Shown: positions 52,366-61,278, numbered from the stretch's first letter. The stretch: DNA of 64,000 nucleotides from Mesorhizobium sp. M1D.F.Ca.ET.043.01.1.1 (GCF_003952385.1 NZ_CP034444.1:5035001-5099000); one strand, 5' to 3'. Made by a program: numbers and translations. The notes: a model not told the origin generated them from the sequence alone.

Positions 52366-53907
52366 ATGACAGGTTCCATACTCATAGTCGATGACGATCC
52401 CGTGCAGCGCAGGCTGCTCGAGGCGGCGGTGACGAAATTCGGCCACAGCGCCATCGTTACCGACGGCGGCGCGGCGGGCCTCGACGTGCTCGACGGGCCG
52501 AACGCGCGCGACGTGTCGGTCGTCATCCTCGACCTCGTCATGCCGGGGCTCGACGGCATCGGCGTCCTGAAAGCGATGCGCGAGCGCGCCATCAACCTGC
52601 CGGTCATCGTGCAGACCGCGCAGGGCGGCATCGAGACCGTCGTCTCGGCCATGCGCCACGGCGCTTTCGATTTCGTCGTCAAGCCGGCCTCGCCCGACCG
52701 GCTGCAGACCTCGATTTCCAACGCCTTGAAGGTCGAGGCGGTCGAGGACGAGATGAAGCGCACGTCGCGGCGGCGCGGCGGTCATCTCACCTTCAAGGAC
52801 CTGATCACCCGCAGCCCGGCGATGGACCGGGTGATCCGCCTCGGGCAGAAGGCCGCGGCCTCCAACATCCCGATCCTGATCGAAGGCGAGTCGGGCGTCG
52901 GCAAGGAATTGGTGGCGCGCGCCATCCAGGGCAGCGGCGACCGCCGCTCGAAACCCTTCGTCACCGTCAATTGCGGCGCCATCCCCGACAATCTCGTCGA
53001 ATCGATCCTGTTCGGCCATGAGAAGGGCTCTTTCACCGGCGCCACAGACAAGCACACCGGCAAATTCGTCGAGGCGCATTCGGGCACGCTGTTCCTGGAC
53101 GAGATCGGTGACCTGCCGCTCGATGTCCAGGTCAAGCTGCTGCGCGCCGTGCAGGAGGGCGAGGTCGACCCTGTCGGCGGCCGTTCGACCGTCAAGGTCG
53201 ACATCCGGCTGATCTCGGCGACGCACCGCAACCTTCTGCAGCAGGTCAAGGACGGCAAGTTCCGCGAGGACCTGTTCTACCGGCTGAACGTCTATCCGAT
53301 CTTCGTGCCGCCGCTGCGCGACCGGCGCGAGGATATCCCCTTCCTTGTCAGGCATTTCATGGAGAAGGTGGCGCCGGCCGATCCGCGCCACCGTCTCGCC
53401 GGCATATCGGCCAAGGCGCTGGCGATGCTGCAGGCCTATGACTGGCCGGGCAACATCCGCCAGCTCGAAAATGCGGTGTTCAGGGCGTCCGTGCTTGCCG
53501 AAGGCGAATTGCTGACCGAGGAGGAATTCCCGCAAATCCGCGCGCAGGTCGAGGGCACCGTGAAGCTGGATGGCGAGCCCGTGTCGGCCGTTGCGGCAGA
53601 CACGGATGAGCCGCAGGCGGGCGAACAGGCGGCATCCGGCGGAGCCGCGGCAGCCTTGCACGAGGCCGAGGCGCCGGCGCGGCTCCAGCCCCGCTTCGGC
53701 ACGCTGAGAGCCCTGGACGAGCGCGGCAATGTGCGGGCGCTGGCGGATGTCGAGCTCGAAATGATCAAGCTTGCGATCGACCACTATAACGGCCAGATGA
53801 GCGAGGTGGCGCGCCGCCTTGGCATCGGACGCTCGACGCTCTACCGCAAGTTGAAGGAATATGGCATTGACCCCGAGGCGGGTCGTCTCGACCGGCTTGC
53901 CTCCTGA
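52366..53907 (+). CDS. Sigma-54-dependent response regulator (NtrC family)
   Basis: 513 residues. The receiver is at 1-120 (ILIVDDDPVQRRLLEAAVTK, phospho-acceptor Asp in VVILDLVMPGLDGI, Lys in FDFVVKPASPDRL). The AAA+ domain (about 140-375) has Walker A GESGVGKELVAR, the sigma-54 contact loop GSFTGATDKHTGKF (Ser instead of the first Ala of GAFTGA), Walker B GTLFLDEIGDLPLDVQVKLL and RLNVYPIFVPPLRDRREDIP. An acidic linker precedes the Fis-type HTH (YNGQMSEVARRLGIGRSTLY). No sensor kinase gene is adjacent, so its partner is elsewhere. Target genes are unknown. Confidence 0.93.
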   Translation: MTGSILIVDDDPVQRRLLEAAVTKFGHSAIVTDGGAAGLDVLDGPNARDVSVVILDLVMPGLDGIGVLKAMRERAINLPVIVQTAQGGIETVVSAMRHGAFDFVVKPASPDRLQTSISNALKVEAVEDEMKRTSRRRGGHLTFKDLITRSPAMDRVIRLGQKAAASNIPILIEGESGVGKELVARAIQGSGDRRSKPFVTVNCGAIPDNLVESILFGHEKGSFTGATDKHTGKFVEAHSGTLFLDEIGDLPLDVQVKLLRAVQEGEVDPVGGRSTVKVDIRLISATHRNLLQQVKDGKFREDLFYRLNVYPIFVPPLRDRREDIPFLVRHFMEKVAPADPRHRLAGISAKALAMLQAYDWPGNIRQLENAVFRASVLAEGELLTEEEFPQIRAQVEGTVKLDGEPVSAVAADTDEPQAGEQAASGGAAAALHEAEAPARLQPRFGTLRALDERGNVRALADVELEMIKLAIDHYNGQMSEVARRLGIGRSTLYRKLKEYGIDPEAGRLDRLAS

Positions 53908-54284
53908 CGCAAGCCCCCAGCTCAGCTTGCCCGTTTAAAACTTGAGTCAAATCGTCGCTTATCGGTCGGGAAGGCGCTGTTTTTCAGCGGCTTGCCTGCC
54001 GGCGATCACGCATTAAGGCAAATGGTAACAGATCGTGTTTCGGTTTAGCCGAATTCTCGATCTAAACCAGTGATTTACCACGAAGCGCGGTGCATCATTT
54101 TTGACGGGATATCGCCACGGTGTTACCGCATTTCGGCTTCAATAAGCGATGATTAACCATTAGGATCGATATTCGGATGTGAGAACCACGCATCCGTTTG
54201 GGCAAATCCGGGGACAAACGGCAGCCTGCAAGGCCTTTTGATTTGAACCAAGTCGAACGACACACAAACGGGCGGCATTTTCAC
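53908..54284. other. 377-bp AT-rich intergenic region
   Basis: No gene seen. It contains the inverted repeat GGTTTAG/CTAAACC (54042-54048 and 54062-54068, 13-bp spacing), a CGCTG-TTTTT-CAGCG hairpin near 53975, and AT-rich sequence that presumably holds the promoter of the DUF882 gene. The frame of that gene stays open up to 54198, but residues there look non-coding. Confidence 0.55.
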
Positions 54285-56132
54285 ATGAGCGTCTGGCCGA
54301 GGTGGCTGACGTTTGTGATTTTGGCCGTCGGGTTCCTCTCGGCAGCCGTCTCCGGCGCGAAGGCCGAGGTCCGTTCGCTGAAGCTCTATCACCTGCACAC
54401 GCACGAAAAGGCCGAGATCGTCTACAAGCGCAATGGCCGCTACGATCCCGAAGGCCTGCGCAAGATCAACATCATCCTGCGCGACTGGCGCCGCAACGAG
54501 CCGACCAAGATGGATCCGCGTCTGCTCGACCTGGTGTGGGAAGCCTATCGGCAAAGCGGCGCGACCGACTATATCCAGGTCGTCTGCGGTTATCGCTCGC
54601 CGTCGACCAATGCGATGCTGCGCAGCCGCAGCCGCGGTGTCGCCGAGAAAAGCCAGCACATGCTCGGCAAGGCGATGGACTTCTACATTCCCGGCGTGCC
54701 GCTGAAGAAGCTGCGCAACATCGGCCTCAAGATGCAGGGCGGCGGCGTCGGCTACTATCCGACTTCCGGTTCTCCGTTCGTCCACATGGATGTCGGCAAT
54801 GTGCGTCACTGGCCCGGCATCAGCCGCCAGGAGCTGGTCAGCCTTTTCCCGAACGGCAAGACGCTGCACGTGCCGAGCGACGGCCGGCCGCTGCCGGGCT
54901 ATGAGCAGGCACTGGCCGCCTACAAGACGCGCAAGGGCGCCGGCACTCCGAATATCGAGCTGGCCAGCGCCGGCGGCTCGACCAAGCGGTCCGGCGGGCT
55001 GCTTGCCGCCTGGTTCGGCGGCGGCGACGACGAGGCCGACGACAGCGCCGATGTCGCGAGCGCCCAACCCGCGCCCCAGCCGAAAGCTGTGAAGCAGGTG
55101 GCGGCGCCCAAGAGCAGCAATCTGCCGGGCATCGCGATCGTCTCGCCGCAGGACGCCAAGCGCGCCAACATCCCGCAGATCGCGGAGGACAGCACCGACG
55201 ATTCGCAGCCGCAGCAGGACACGCCTGAGACCATCATCGCCGCGCTGCCGCCGAAGGAGGTTCCGCTGCCCGCCTTCGCGCCGAGGCCGAAGGCCGATGT
55301 CGGCCAGCAGACACCTGAAAACGTGCCGTTCGCCGTGGCGGACGCCTCGGCCACGGCCGAGCAGGCGGTGGCGACGGCGCATGCCCCGGCCGACGTGCCG
55401 TTCGGCATGGCCGATGCCGCCGGCGCGGCGCAGGCCGCGGCCGATCCCGCGCAGGTGGCGGTCAACAACATCCCGCTGCCGACGTGGCGTCCCGACCGCT
55501 CGACGCCGGCCGAACTCGCGTCCAAGGACAAGAGCGTGCTGCTGGCGCTGGCGGAGACCGCCTCGCAGGACAAGAGCGCGACCGACGCCTTCTCGGTGCT
55601 GCCGACCGCGCGTCCCGACGCCGGCAAGCTGGATGAGATCAAGGCCGTGCTCGAACAGGCCAGCGCGACCAGCGCGGCCGGCGCGACCGGGGCCGAATAC
55701 GAGGTCGCTTCGCTGACGGCGCCGGAGCCGCGCTCGGCGTTCAACGATCCGTCGGGCCTCGATGCCGCCTCGCCGCGTGAAGCCATCGCCGCCCGTCCGG
55801 CCGGTACCGACCCGGCGCAGGCGATCGGCGCCGGCGTGAAGACGACGCGCAAGGAGGCCAGGGCTTCCGCCAGCGACCTGCGGCCTGGACCGAAGGCGAT
55901 GGTGGTGGCGACGCCGCCACAGGCAGCGCGCTGGGCGCTCGGCAGCGGCGAGAACATCGCCGCCGTTTCCGACCCGACGACGGCGCCGCGCTATGCGTAC
56001 AACATCGTGCATACGCCGCCGAGCGAGGTCTACACGGCCGGATTCCAGACCGATCCCCAGGTGCCGGACGCCAGCCGGTTTACCGGCAACGCGGTGAAGT
56101 TCCTTTCGGTCGCCCGCTTCCAGACGAAATAG
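54285..56132 (+). CDS. DUF882/M15-like peptidoglycan peptidase with long disordered tail
   Basis: 615 residues. The signal peptide MSVWPRWLTFVILAVGFLSA...GAKA precedes a DUF882 (YcbK, M15-like) domain at about 28-215: LKLYHLHTHEKAEIVYKRNG, LVWEAYRQSGATDYIQVVCG, YRSPSTNAMLR, zinc motif SQHMLGKAMDFYIPG and a second ligand in SPFVHMDVGNVRHW. The remaining 400 residues are Ala/Pro/Asp-rich with repeats (PFAVADASATAEQAV, PFGMADAAGAAQAAA, NNIPLPTWRPD), ending TGNAVKFLSVARFQTK. Zinc ligands look complete, so it probably trims cell-wall peptides. The tail is unusually long. Confidence 0.87.
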   Translation: MSVWPRWLTFVILAVGFLSAAVSGAKAEVRSLKLYHLHTHEKAEIVYKRNGRYDPEGLRKINIILRDWRRNEPTKMDPRLLDLVWEAYRQSGATDYIQVVCGYRSPSTNAMLRSRSRGVAEKSQHMLGKAMDFYIPGVPLKKLRNIGLKMQGGGVGYYPTSGSPFVHMDVGNVRHWPGISRQELVSLFPNGKTLHVPSDGRPLPGYEQALAAYKTRKGAGTPNIELASAGGSTKRSGGLLAAWFGGGDDEADDSADVASAQPAPQPKAVKQVAAPKSSNLPGIAIVSPQDAKRANIPQIAEDSTDDSQPQQDTPETIIAALPPKEVPLPAFAPRPKADVGQQTPENVPFAVADASATAEQAVATAHAPADVPFGMADAAGAAQAAADPAQVAVNNIPLPTWRPDRSTPAELASKDKSVLLALAETASQDKSATDAFSVLPTARPDAGKLDEIKAVLEQASATSAAGATGAEYEVASLTAPEPRSAFNDPSGLDAASPREAIAARPAGTDPAQAIGAGVKTTRKEARASASDLRPGPKAMVVATPPQAARWALGSGENIAAVSDPTTAPRYAYNIVHTPPSEVYTAGFQTDPQVPDASRFTGNAVKFLSVARFQTK

Positions 56133-56151
56133 CGAGCCCGCCAGTACCGCA

Positions 56152-56188
56152 AAAAGCCGCGTTGGAAACCAGCGCGGCTTTTGCTTTT
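56152..56188 (+). terminator. Intrinsic terminator of the DUF882 gene
   Basis: AAAAGCCGCG pairs with CGCGGCTTTT over an 11-base loop, followed by GCTTTTG. It sits about 20 bp after the stop codon and just before tRNA-Gln. Confidence 0.85.
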
Positions 56189-56233
56189 GTCCACGAGGGC
56201 GTATTGACGGCCCAGGTTACGTGCTTCCTCTCT

Positions 56234-56307
56234 TCCCGCTTCGTCTAATGGTAGGACAGCGCCCTTTGAAGGCGTGAATCGTGGTTCGAATCCATGAGCG
56301 GGAACCA
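56234..56307 (+). tRNA. tRNA-Gln (anticodon TTG)
   Basis: A 74-nt tRNA with encoded CCA. Acceptor TCCCGCT pairs with AGCGGGA, the D-arm is GTCTAATGGTAGGAC, the anticodon stem GCGCC/GGCGT encloses CTTTGAA with anticodon TTG, and the T-arm is CGTGG-TTCGAAT-CCATG. No attachment-site duplication or integrase is seen downstream. Confidence 0.96.
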
Positions 56308-56380
56308 GTCGGCGGCCGTGGGTTCCAACCCGTACCCGGTCGGCATAAGCTGGCTGGGTTCCTCATTCGCTCGAGGCGGT

Positions 56381-57274
56381 TCAGTCGACTTCCAGCGCAG
56401 CCGCTTCGCCCCTCGCCAACAGCCGCGCGGCGTCGCGCGCGGGGGGCAAGCCGAACTGGCGCGCATATTCCCGGCTGAACTGGGAAGCGCTTTCGTAGCC
56501 GACGGCAAAGGCGACACGCGCGGCATTGCCAGGCTGCGCGATCAGCAGGTGGCGGGCCTCCAGCAGCCGGACCTGCTTCTGGTACTGGATCGGGCTCATG
56601 GCTGTCGCCGCCTTGAAATGGCGGTGAAACGCAGCGTTGCTCATATGGGCGAGCGCGGCCAGCTCCGTCACATCGATCGGCTCGTTGTAATGCGCGCGTA
56701 TCCATTGGGTGGCGCGGCGGATCTGTGACAGGCGTCCGTCGGCGCGCGCGAGCTGGCGCAGCTTTTCGCCTTGCGGACCCTGCAGGAGCCGGAACGCTAT
56801 CTCCCGCTCGAGCATGGGCGCCAGCACCGGGATCTCGGCTGGCCTGTCGAGCAGCCGCAGCATCCGGCGCCATGCATCGAGCAGCTCGTCATCGGCTGGA
56901 TAGGTCGCGAAGCCGTCGCCGCCGGCAGCCGGCTGGTGGTCGATGAGCAAAGTGGCAATCACTTCGATATCGAGGCTGAAGGCGATGGCCATGTAGGGAT
57001 GGGCCGCACTTGCCTCGATCAGCTGGCTGGTGGCAGGTGTCTCGACCGCATAGACGAAACAGCTGCCGGCACTGTAGCGAAGCGTGCGGTCGCCGATCAG
57101 CACCGATTTCGTGCCCTGCAGCACGAACAAGGCCGTCGGCTGGCACAGCTCGGGCAGCGGCGGCGTCGGAACCTCGCTGCGGCCGATGGTGATGCGAGGC
57201 ACATCCGTCCTCGTCCGCCGCCCGCGCGCATGGCGGCCGGCGATCGCAATCAATTCCCGCAGTGCTTCATTCAT
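56381..57274 (-). CDS. AraC-family transcriptional regulator
   Basis: 297 residues. The N-terminal half is the AraC_N (cupin-like) effector domain (ELCQPTALFVLQGTKSVLIG; RYSAGSCFVYAVETPATSQL). The C-terminal 100 residues hold two helix-turn-helix motifs: IDVTELAALAHMSNAAFHRH and AARVAFAVGYESASQFSREY, followed by FGLPPARDAARL. It is divergent from an SDR gene, the typical partner and target of this subgroup. Two 13-bp direct repeats 21 bp apart lie between them and are probably its binding sites. ATG 57274 selected; upstream codons cross the promoter region. Confidence 0.92.
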   Translation of the reverse strand: MNEALRELIAIAGRHARGRRTRTDVPRITIGRSEVPTPPLPELCQPTALFVLQGTKSVLIGDRTLRYSAGSCFVYAVETPATSQLIEASAAHPYMAIAFSLDIEVIATLLIDHQPAAGGDGFATYPADDELLDAWRRMLRLLDRPAEIPVLAPMLEREIAFRLLQGPQGEKLRQLARADGRLSQIRRATQWIRAHYNEPIDVTELAALAHMSNAAFHRHFKAATAMSPIQYQKQVRLLEARHLLIAQPGNAARVAFAVGYESASQFSREYARQFGLPPARDAARLLARGEAAALEVD

Positions 57275-57309
57275 CGTTGCAGCATTGCCGATCGGCGCGA
57301 GCCGCGCAA

Positions 57310-57343
57310 CGCAAGCGCGCACAGGTGACGCGCAAGCGCGCAC
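57310..57343. promoter_or_regulatory. Direct-repeat operator for the AraC-type regulator (putative)
   Basis: CGCAAGCGCGCAC occurs at 57310-57322 and again at 57331-57343, exactly 21 bp (two helical turns) apart. This is the geometry used by AraC-family dimers, in the space between the divergent regulator and SDR genes. Confidence 0.7.
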
Positions 57344-57437
57344 TTTACTGAGAGGATTAGGCAAGAGGACGCGAGTTTCCGGCGCGCGAAACCTGCCGTT
57401 CCACGTCATCTCTAGGGTCTGCAAAGGAGACGTGGAT

Positions 57438-58187
57438 ATGACGACACAGAGGAACGCGCTGGTGACCGGCGCAAACAAGGGCATAGGTCTCGAGACCGCG
57501 CGGCGGCTGGCGGCCCTGGGGTTCAAGGTCTGGCTCGGCGCCCGCGATGCCGAGCGCGGCGCGGCTGCGGCGGAGGCGCTGCGCGGCGAAGGGTTCGATG
57601 TCGAGTGGCTCGAGCTCGATGTCGCAAGCGACGAGAGCGTCGCGGCTGCTACCAAGGCCCTCGCCGCGCGAGCACCTGGTCTCGATGTGCTGGTCAACAA
57701 TGCCGGCATCGCGCCCGGGTATGTCGAGGCGCTTGGCCCGGACGGCAGCTACGAGCGGCCCCCGAGCCAGGAAGACATCGCGGACATCAAGGCCACCTAT
57801 GATGTCAACGTCTTCGGCCCGGTTCGCGTCACCCAGGCGTTCCTGCCGCTGCTGCTGGCATCGTCCGGCGCCCGCGTCGTCATGGTGAGCAGCAATCTCG
57901 GATCGCTCGCGCGCGCGGCCGGCAACAGCCAGTCGCCCAATGTCATGGGCTATGGCAGCTCCAAGACGGCGCTCAACGCCATCACTGTGGCCTTCGCCAG
58001 GGAACTCGCGCCGATGGGCATCACGGTCAACGCAGCTGCTCCCGGCTACACGGCGACGGATCTCAACGGGCACAAAGGGCACCGCACGGTGCAGCAGGCG
58101 GCCGACATCGTGGTGCGCCTGGCGACCCTCGATGCCGGAGGGCCAACCGGCGGCTATTTCGATGAGAACGGTCCGCTGCCTTGGTGA
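57438..58187 (+). CDS. Short-chain dehydrogenase/reductase
   Basis: A 249-residue classical SDR. The cofactor motif is LVTGANKGIGLETARRLAAL, with ELDVASDESV, NNAGIAP, catalytic Ser in VVMVSSNLGSL, YxxxK in MGYGSSKTALNAITVAFARE and the PGYTATDLN segment. The start at 57438 after AAAGGAGA is clear. The carbonyl-reductase-like sequence suggests NADPH-dependent reduction of small ketones or aldehydes. Expression probably depends on the divergent AraC-type gene. Confidence 0.92.
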   Translation: MTTQRNALVTGANKGIGLETARRLAALGFKVWLGARDAERGAAAAEALRGEGFDVEWLELDVASDESVAAATKALAARAPGLDVLVNNAGIAPGYVEALGPDGSYERPPSQEDIADIKATYDVNVFGPVRVTQAFLPLLLASSGARVVMVSSNLGSLARAAGNSQSPNVMGYGSSKTALNAITVAFARELAPMGITVNAAAPGYTATDLNGHKGHRTVQQAADIVVRLATLDAGGPTGGYFDENGPLPW

Positions 58188-58199
58188 GCAGAGGATCAA

Positions 58200-58838
58200 T
58201 TACTTCCTGAGCTTGCCCGCCTCACGCGCGAGCGCTTCGATCTCGTCCCATTTGCCGGCCTTGATGAGATCGTCGGGCGCGACCCACGAGCCTCCGACGC
58301 AGATGACGTTGGGCAGGCTGAGATAGTCGGTGGCATTCTTGGCCGTGATGCCGCCGGTCGGGCAGAATTTCACGTCGGCGAGCGGCGAGGCAAAGGCTTT
58401 CAACGAAGCGATGCCTCCGGATTGCTCGGCCGGGAAGAATTTCAGGAAGCGCAAGCCGGCTTCGCGCGCGGCCATGATCTCGCCGGGGGTGATGGCGCCG
58501 GGCAACAGCGGCACGGGGCTGTCCTTCGCCGCGTCCAGAAGCTGGCTGGTGATGCCGGGGCTGACGATGAATTTCGAGCCGGCGGCGGCCGCCTCGTCGA
58601 ATTGCTTCGCATCGAGAATGGTGCCGGCGCCTACGACCGCGTCCTCGACCTCGGCCGCGACGCGGCGGATCGCCTCCAGCGCGTCGGCGGTGCGCAGCGT
58701 GATCTCGATTGCCCTCAGGCCGCCGCGCGACAGCGCGCGGGCAAGCGGCACGGCGTCGGCGACGTTGGCGATCTTGAGCACCGGAATGACCGGCTGGCCA
58801 TCGAGGAGCGACAGGAGCTTTTCGGTCTTGCTGGTCAT
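58200..58838 (-). CDS. eda: 2-keto-3-deoxy-6-phosphogluconate (KDPG) aldolase
   Basis: A 212-residue class I aldolase giving pyruvate and glyceraldehyde-3-phosphate, the last Entner-Doudoroff step. It has VIPVLKIANVADAVPLARAL, GLRAIEITLRTADALEAIRR (with the catalytic Glu), VGAGTILDAKQFDEAAAAGS, the Schiff-base Lys in RFLKFFPAEQSGG and FCPTGGITAKNATDYLSLPN. Length and all motifs are standard. It is the main sugar-breakdown route in rhizobia. The gene stands alone here, convergent with the SDR gene (12 bp between stops). Confidence 0.95.
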   Translation of the reverse strand: MTSKTEKLLSLLDGQPVIPVLKIANVADAVPLARALSRGGLRAIEITLRTADALEAIRRVAAEVEDAVVGAGTILDAKQFDEAAAAGSKFIVSPGITSQLLDAAKDSPVPLLPGAITPGEIMAAREAGLRFLKFFPAEQSGGIASLKAFASPLADVKFCPTGGITAKNATDYLSLPNVICVGGSWVAPDDLIKAGKWDEIEALAREAGKLRK

Positions 58839-58991
58839 TGGCTTGTCTCTCCGTTCCGGTCGATTTCAACCGATTAGCAGAAGGGGTATCCCAAGTCCAC
58901 GAAGCCAGGCGTGTCGCGATGTCACGCAGCGGGTCGCGTTACCCCCCGAGTCTCCTCTGCCTTGAAACCGCTTTCACCACGGTCTAGTGGC

Positions 58992-59927
58992 ATGACCATG
59001 ACAACAGGCAGAGAAATTCAGCCAGTCCGCGTCGCCGCGCTCTACAAATTCGCGCGGCTCGATGGGTACGAGGCCCTGCGTGCGCCGCTCGCCGCGTTTT
59101 GCTGCGGACGCGGCATCAAGGGCACGCTGCTTCTGGCGCATGAAGGCGTCAACGGCACGGTGGCCGGCAGGGAGGAAGCGATCACCGCGCTGATCGACCA
59201 CCTCCAGGCGATCGAGGGGCTTGCCGGCCTGGAGGTGAAATACAGCAACGCCGCCGACATGCCGTTCCACCGCATGAAGGTGCGGCTGAAGCGCGAGATC
59301 GTCACCATGGGCGTCGGCGACCTCGATCCGGCGACCAGCGCAGGCACCTATGTCGCGCCGGCCGACTGGAATGCGCTGATCTCTGACGCCGATACGCTGG
59401 TGATCGACACGCGCAACGCCTACGAAGTGTCGATCGGCAGCTTCAAGGGCGCGGTCGATCCGAAAACCGCCAGCTTTCGCGAGTTTCCGGCCTGGGTCGA
59501 AGAGCACAAGGATGAACTCGAAGGCCGCAAGGTGGCGATGTTCTGCACCGGCGGCATTCGCTGCGAGAAGGCGACGGCATACGTCAAGTCGCTGGGCTTC
59601 AAGAACGTGTTCCATCTCAAGGGCGGCATCCTGAAATATCTCGAGGACGTGCCGGCTGAGGAGACCCTGTGGCAGGGCGAATGCTTCGTCTTCGACGAAC
59701 GGGTATCCGTGTCGCATGGGCTGGCCGAAGGGGAAGCCAAGCTGTGCCGCGCCTGCCGGCATCCGCTCACCGTCGAGGACCGGCTGTCACCGAAATACAC
59801 AGTCGGTGTCTCGTGCCCGCATTGCTTCGAGGTGCGCTCCGACGAAGACCGCGCCCGCTACGCGGAGCGTCATCGCCAGGTGGAACTGGCGCAGGCGCGG
59901 GGCAACCGGCGCCACATCGGAAGCTGA
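58992..59927 (+). CDS. trhO: tRNA uridine(34) hydroxylase TrhO (rhodanese-like, YceA family)
   Basis: About 311 residues. The N-terminal acylphosphatase-like part ([36 protein letters not shown]) is followed by a rhodanese domain ([20 protein letters not shown]) with its active Cys in [20 protein letters not shown], then a cysteine-rich tail ([29 protein letters not shown]). This layout is the TrhO family, which forms 5-hydroxyuridine at the tRNA wobble position with oxygen. ATG 58992 or 58998 are both possible; neither has a strong ribosome site. Confidence 0.9.
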   Translation: MTMTTGREIQPVRVAALYKFARLDGYEALRAPLAAFCCGRGIKGTLLLAHEGVNGTVAGREEAITALIDHLQAIEGLAGLEVKYSNAADMPFHRMKVRLKREIVTMGVGDLDPATSAGTYVAPADWNALISDADTLVIDTRNAYEVSIGSFKGAVDPKTASFREFPAWVEEHKDELEGRKVAMFCTGGIRCEKATAYVKSLGFKNVFHLKGGILKYLEDVPAEETLWQGECFVFDERVSVSHGLAEGEAKLCRACRHPLTVEDRLSPKYTVGVSCPHCFEVRSDEDRARYAERHRQVELAQARGNRRHIGS

Positions 59928-59944
59928 GGCGTATCGCTGGAGCC

Positions 59945-60304
59945 TCAGGTCACCGAATAGCGATCGATGACCCAGAGCCAGGTTCCATCGGCCTGCCGGC
60001 GGGCGACCTCGCTCGTTACGCTGCCGTCGGGCAGTTTCGTCGAGGTGAGCGCCAGATCGCCGTTGACGAGGGCTGGGCGCTGCTCGCCGCGCTGGAATTT
60101 GCGTCCCTCAGCCAAGCCTTTCTCGAAGAGCACGCGGATCGCCTCGCGGCCGCGGGTAAATTCGCCTGCACCGCTGTCGACGACCGCGTCTTGCTCGAAA
60201 AGCGCCAGCATGCCTTCGATATCGCCGGCCCATTGCCGCTCGATCAGCATGCGCTCGAGATCCTGGGGATCGTGCGCCGGCTCGCGACTGGCTGCATCCG
60301 ACAT
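59945..60304 (-). CDS. SnoaL/NTF2-like (DUF4440-type) protein
   Basis: A 119-residue cone-fold protein. The typical blocks are LERMLIERQWAGDIEGMLAL, FEQDAVVDSGAGEFTRGREA, LVNGDLALTSTKLPDGS and the final DGTWLWVIDRYSVT, where SnoaL-like ketosteroid-isomerase relatives have the same W-x-I-D-x-Y strand. No catalytic residues can be assigned. It is convergent with trhO, 17 bp from its stop. Function unknown; small-molecule binding is usual for the fold. Confidence 0.75.
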   Translation of the reverse strand: MSDAASREPAHDPQDLERMLIERQWAGDIEGMLALFEQDAVVDSGAGEFTRGREAIRVLFEKGLAEGRKFQRGEQRPALVNGDLALTSTKLPDGSVTSEVARRQADGTWLWVIDRYSVT

Positions 60305-60490
60305 TCAAATCGCTCCTGCGGAAACCTGCCCGCGATCTTAACCCAAGCGCCGGCAGCTTTCGACACATCGGCTTCCGGCATCGGGCCAAAAGCGCTCGTC
60401 CGTCATTGTAATGTCAGCACGCGGGGCCTACGTCATGCCGGTCCGAAACCCGCCCGGGCGAATTCGGCCGGGCCAATTCTGGAGGCATTG

Positions 60491-61219
60491 ATGCTCGACC
60501 CCAAGAAGCTGCTCGACGACCTTCTCGGCTCGCAAATTCCCGGCACGGGATCGACCGTTCGCGACAAGGCGGGGCAGGCGGTGCAGATGGCGAAGGACAA
60601 TCCGCTCGCCGCCGGCGCGCTGGCCGCGGTGCTGCTCGGCACCGGTACCGGACGGCAGGTGACGGGCGCTGCCATCAAGCTCGGCGGTCTGGCGGCGATC
60701 GGCGGCCTCGCCTACAAGGCCTACCAGAACTACAAGAACGGCAACGCACCGGCGCAGACGCCGGCCGCGGGCGAGCCGGAACTGCTGCCGCCGCCGGCCG
60801 ACACGGCCTTCGATCCTTCCCAGGCGCCGCAAGGCGAGGCCGAATTCACCCTGACGCTGGTGCGGGCGATGATCTCGGCTGCCAAGGCGGACGGCCATGT
60901 CGATGACGAGGAGCGGCAGAAGATAGCCGACAAGCTCAAGCTTGCCGGCATCGGCGCGGAAGCGGAAAAGTTCCTGATGGCCGAGCTCGAGCGTCCGCTC
61001 GATCTCGACGCGCTGATCGCGGGCGCCAAGACCGACGCGCAGAAGCTCGAGCTCTACACCGCCTCGCGCCTCACCATCGATCCCGACACCCGCACCGAGC
61101 GCGGCTATCTCGACCTGCTCGCCGGGCGCCTCGGCTTGCCGGACGCGCTGGTCGATCATGTCGAGGCGACGGTCTCGGCAGCCAAGGTGCCGGCTGGAAC
61201 TGCATCCGATCCGCGCTGA
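60491..61219 (+). CDS. DUF533/TerB-like inner-membrane protein (YebE type)
   Basis: 242 residues. A short amphipathic start (MLDPKKLLDDLLGSQIPGTG), a hydrophobic Gly/Ala stretch (LAAGALAAVLLGTGTGRQVT; AIKLGGLAAIGGLAYKAYQN), a Pro/Ala linker and a C-terminal TerB-like helical domain (LVRAMISAAKADGHVDDEER; FLMAELERPLDLDALIAGAK; RGYLDLLAGRLGLPDALVDH). The DGHVDDEE acidic loop is the TerB-type metal-site region. Ribosome site GGAGGC lies just before ATG 60491. YebE proteins respond to envelope stress; no tellurite operon is here, so I do not infer tellurite resistance. Confidence 0.87.
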   Translation: MLDPKKLLDDLLGSQIPGTGSTVRDKAGQAVQMAKDNPLAAGALAAVLLGTGTGRQVTGAAIKLGGLAAIGGLAYKAYQNYKNGNAPAQTPAAGEPELLPPPADTAFDPSQAPQGEAEFTLTLVRAMISAAKADGHVDDEERQKIADKLKLAGIGAEAEKFLMAELERPLDLDALIAGAKTDAQKLELYTASRLTIDPDTRTERGYLDLLAGRLGLPDALVDHVEATVSAAKVPAGTASDPR

Positions 61220-61262
61220 TAAATCCGGGTTGGTAAACGCGCATGCGGCGGCTTGCCGGTCG

Positions 61263-61278
61263 TTAATCTTTCGTTAAC
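61263..61278. promoter_or_regulatory. Perfect CtrA box
   Basis: TTAA-TCTTTCG-TTAAC matches the full alphaproteobacterial CtrA consensus TTAA-N7-TTAAC. It lies 44 bp after the DUF533 stop and 207 bp before the SDR start. Nine fixed bases, seven of them A/T, are rare by chance in DNA this GC-rich. No start site was identified beside it. Confidence 0.55.

Noticed and set aside
60491..61219. Tellurite resistance reading of the TerB-like domain
   Set aside because: Only one TerB-like domain is present, without terC/D/Z neighbours; the DUF533/YebE layout fits better.
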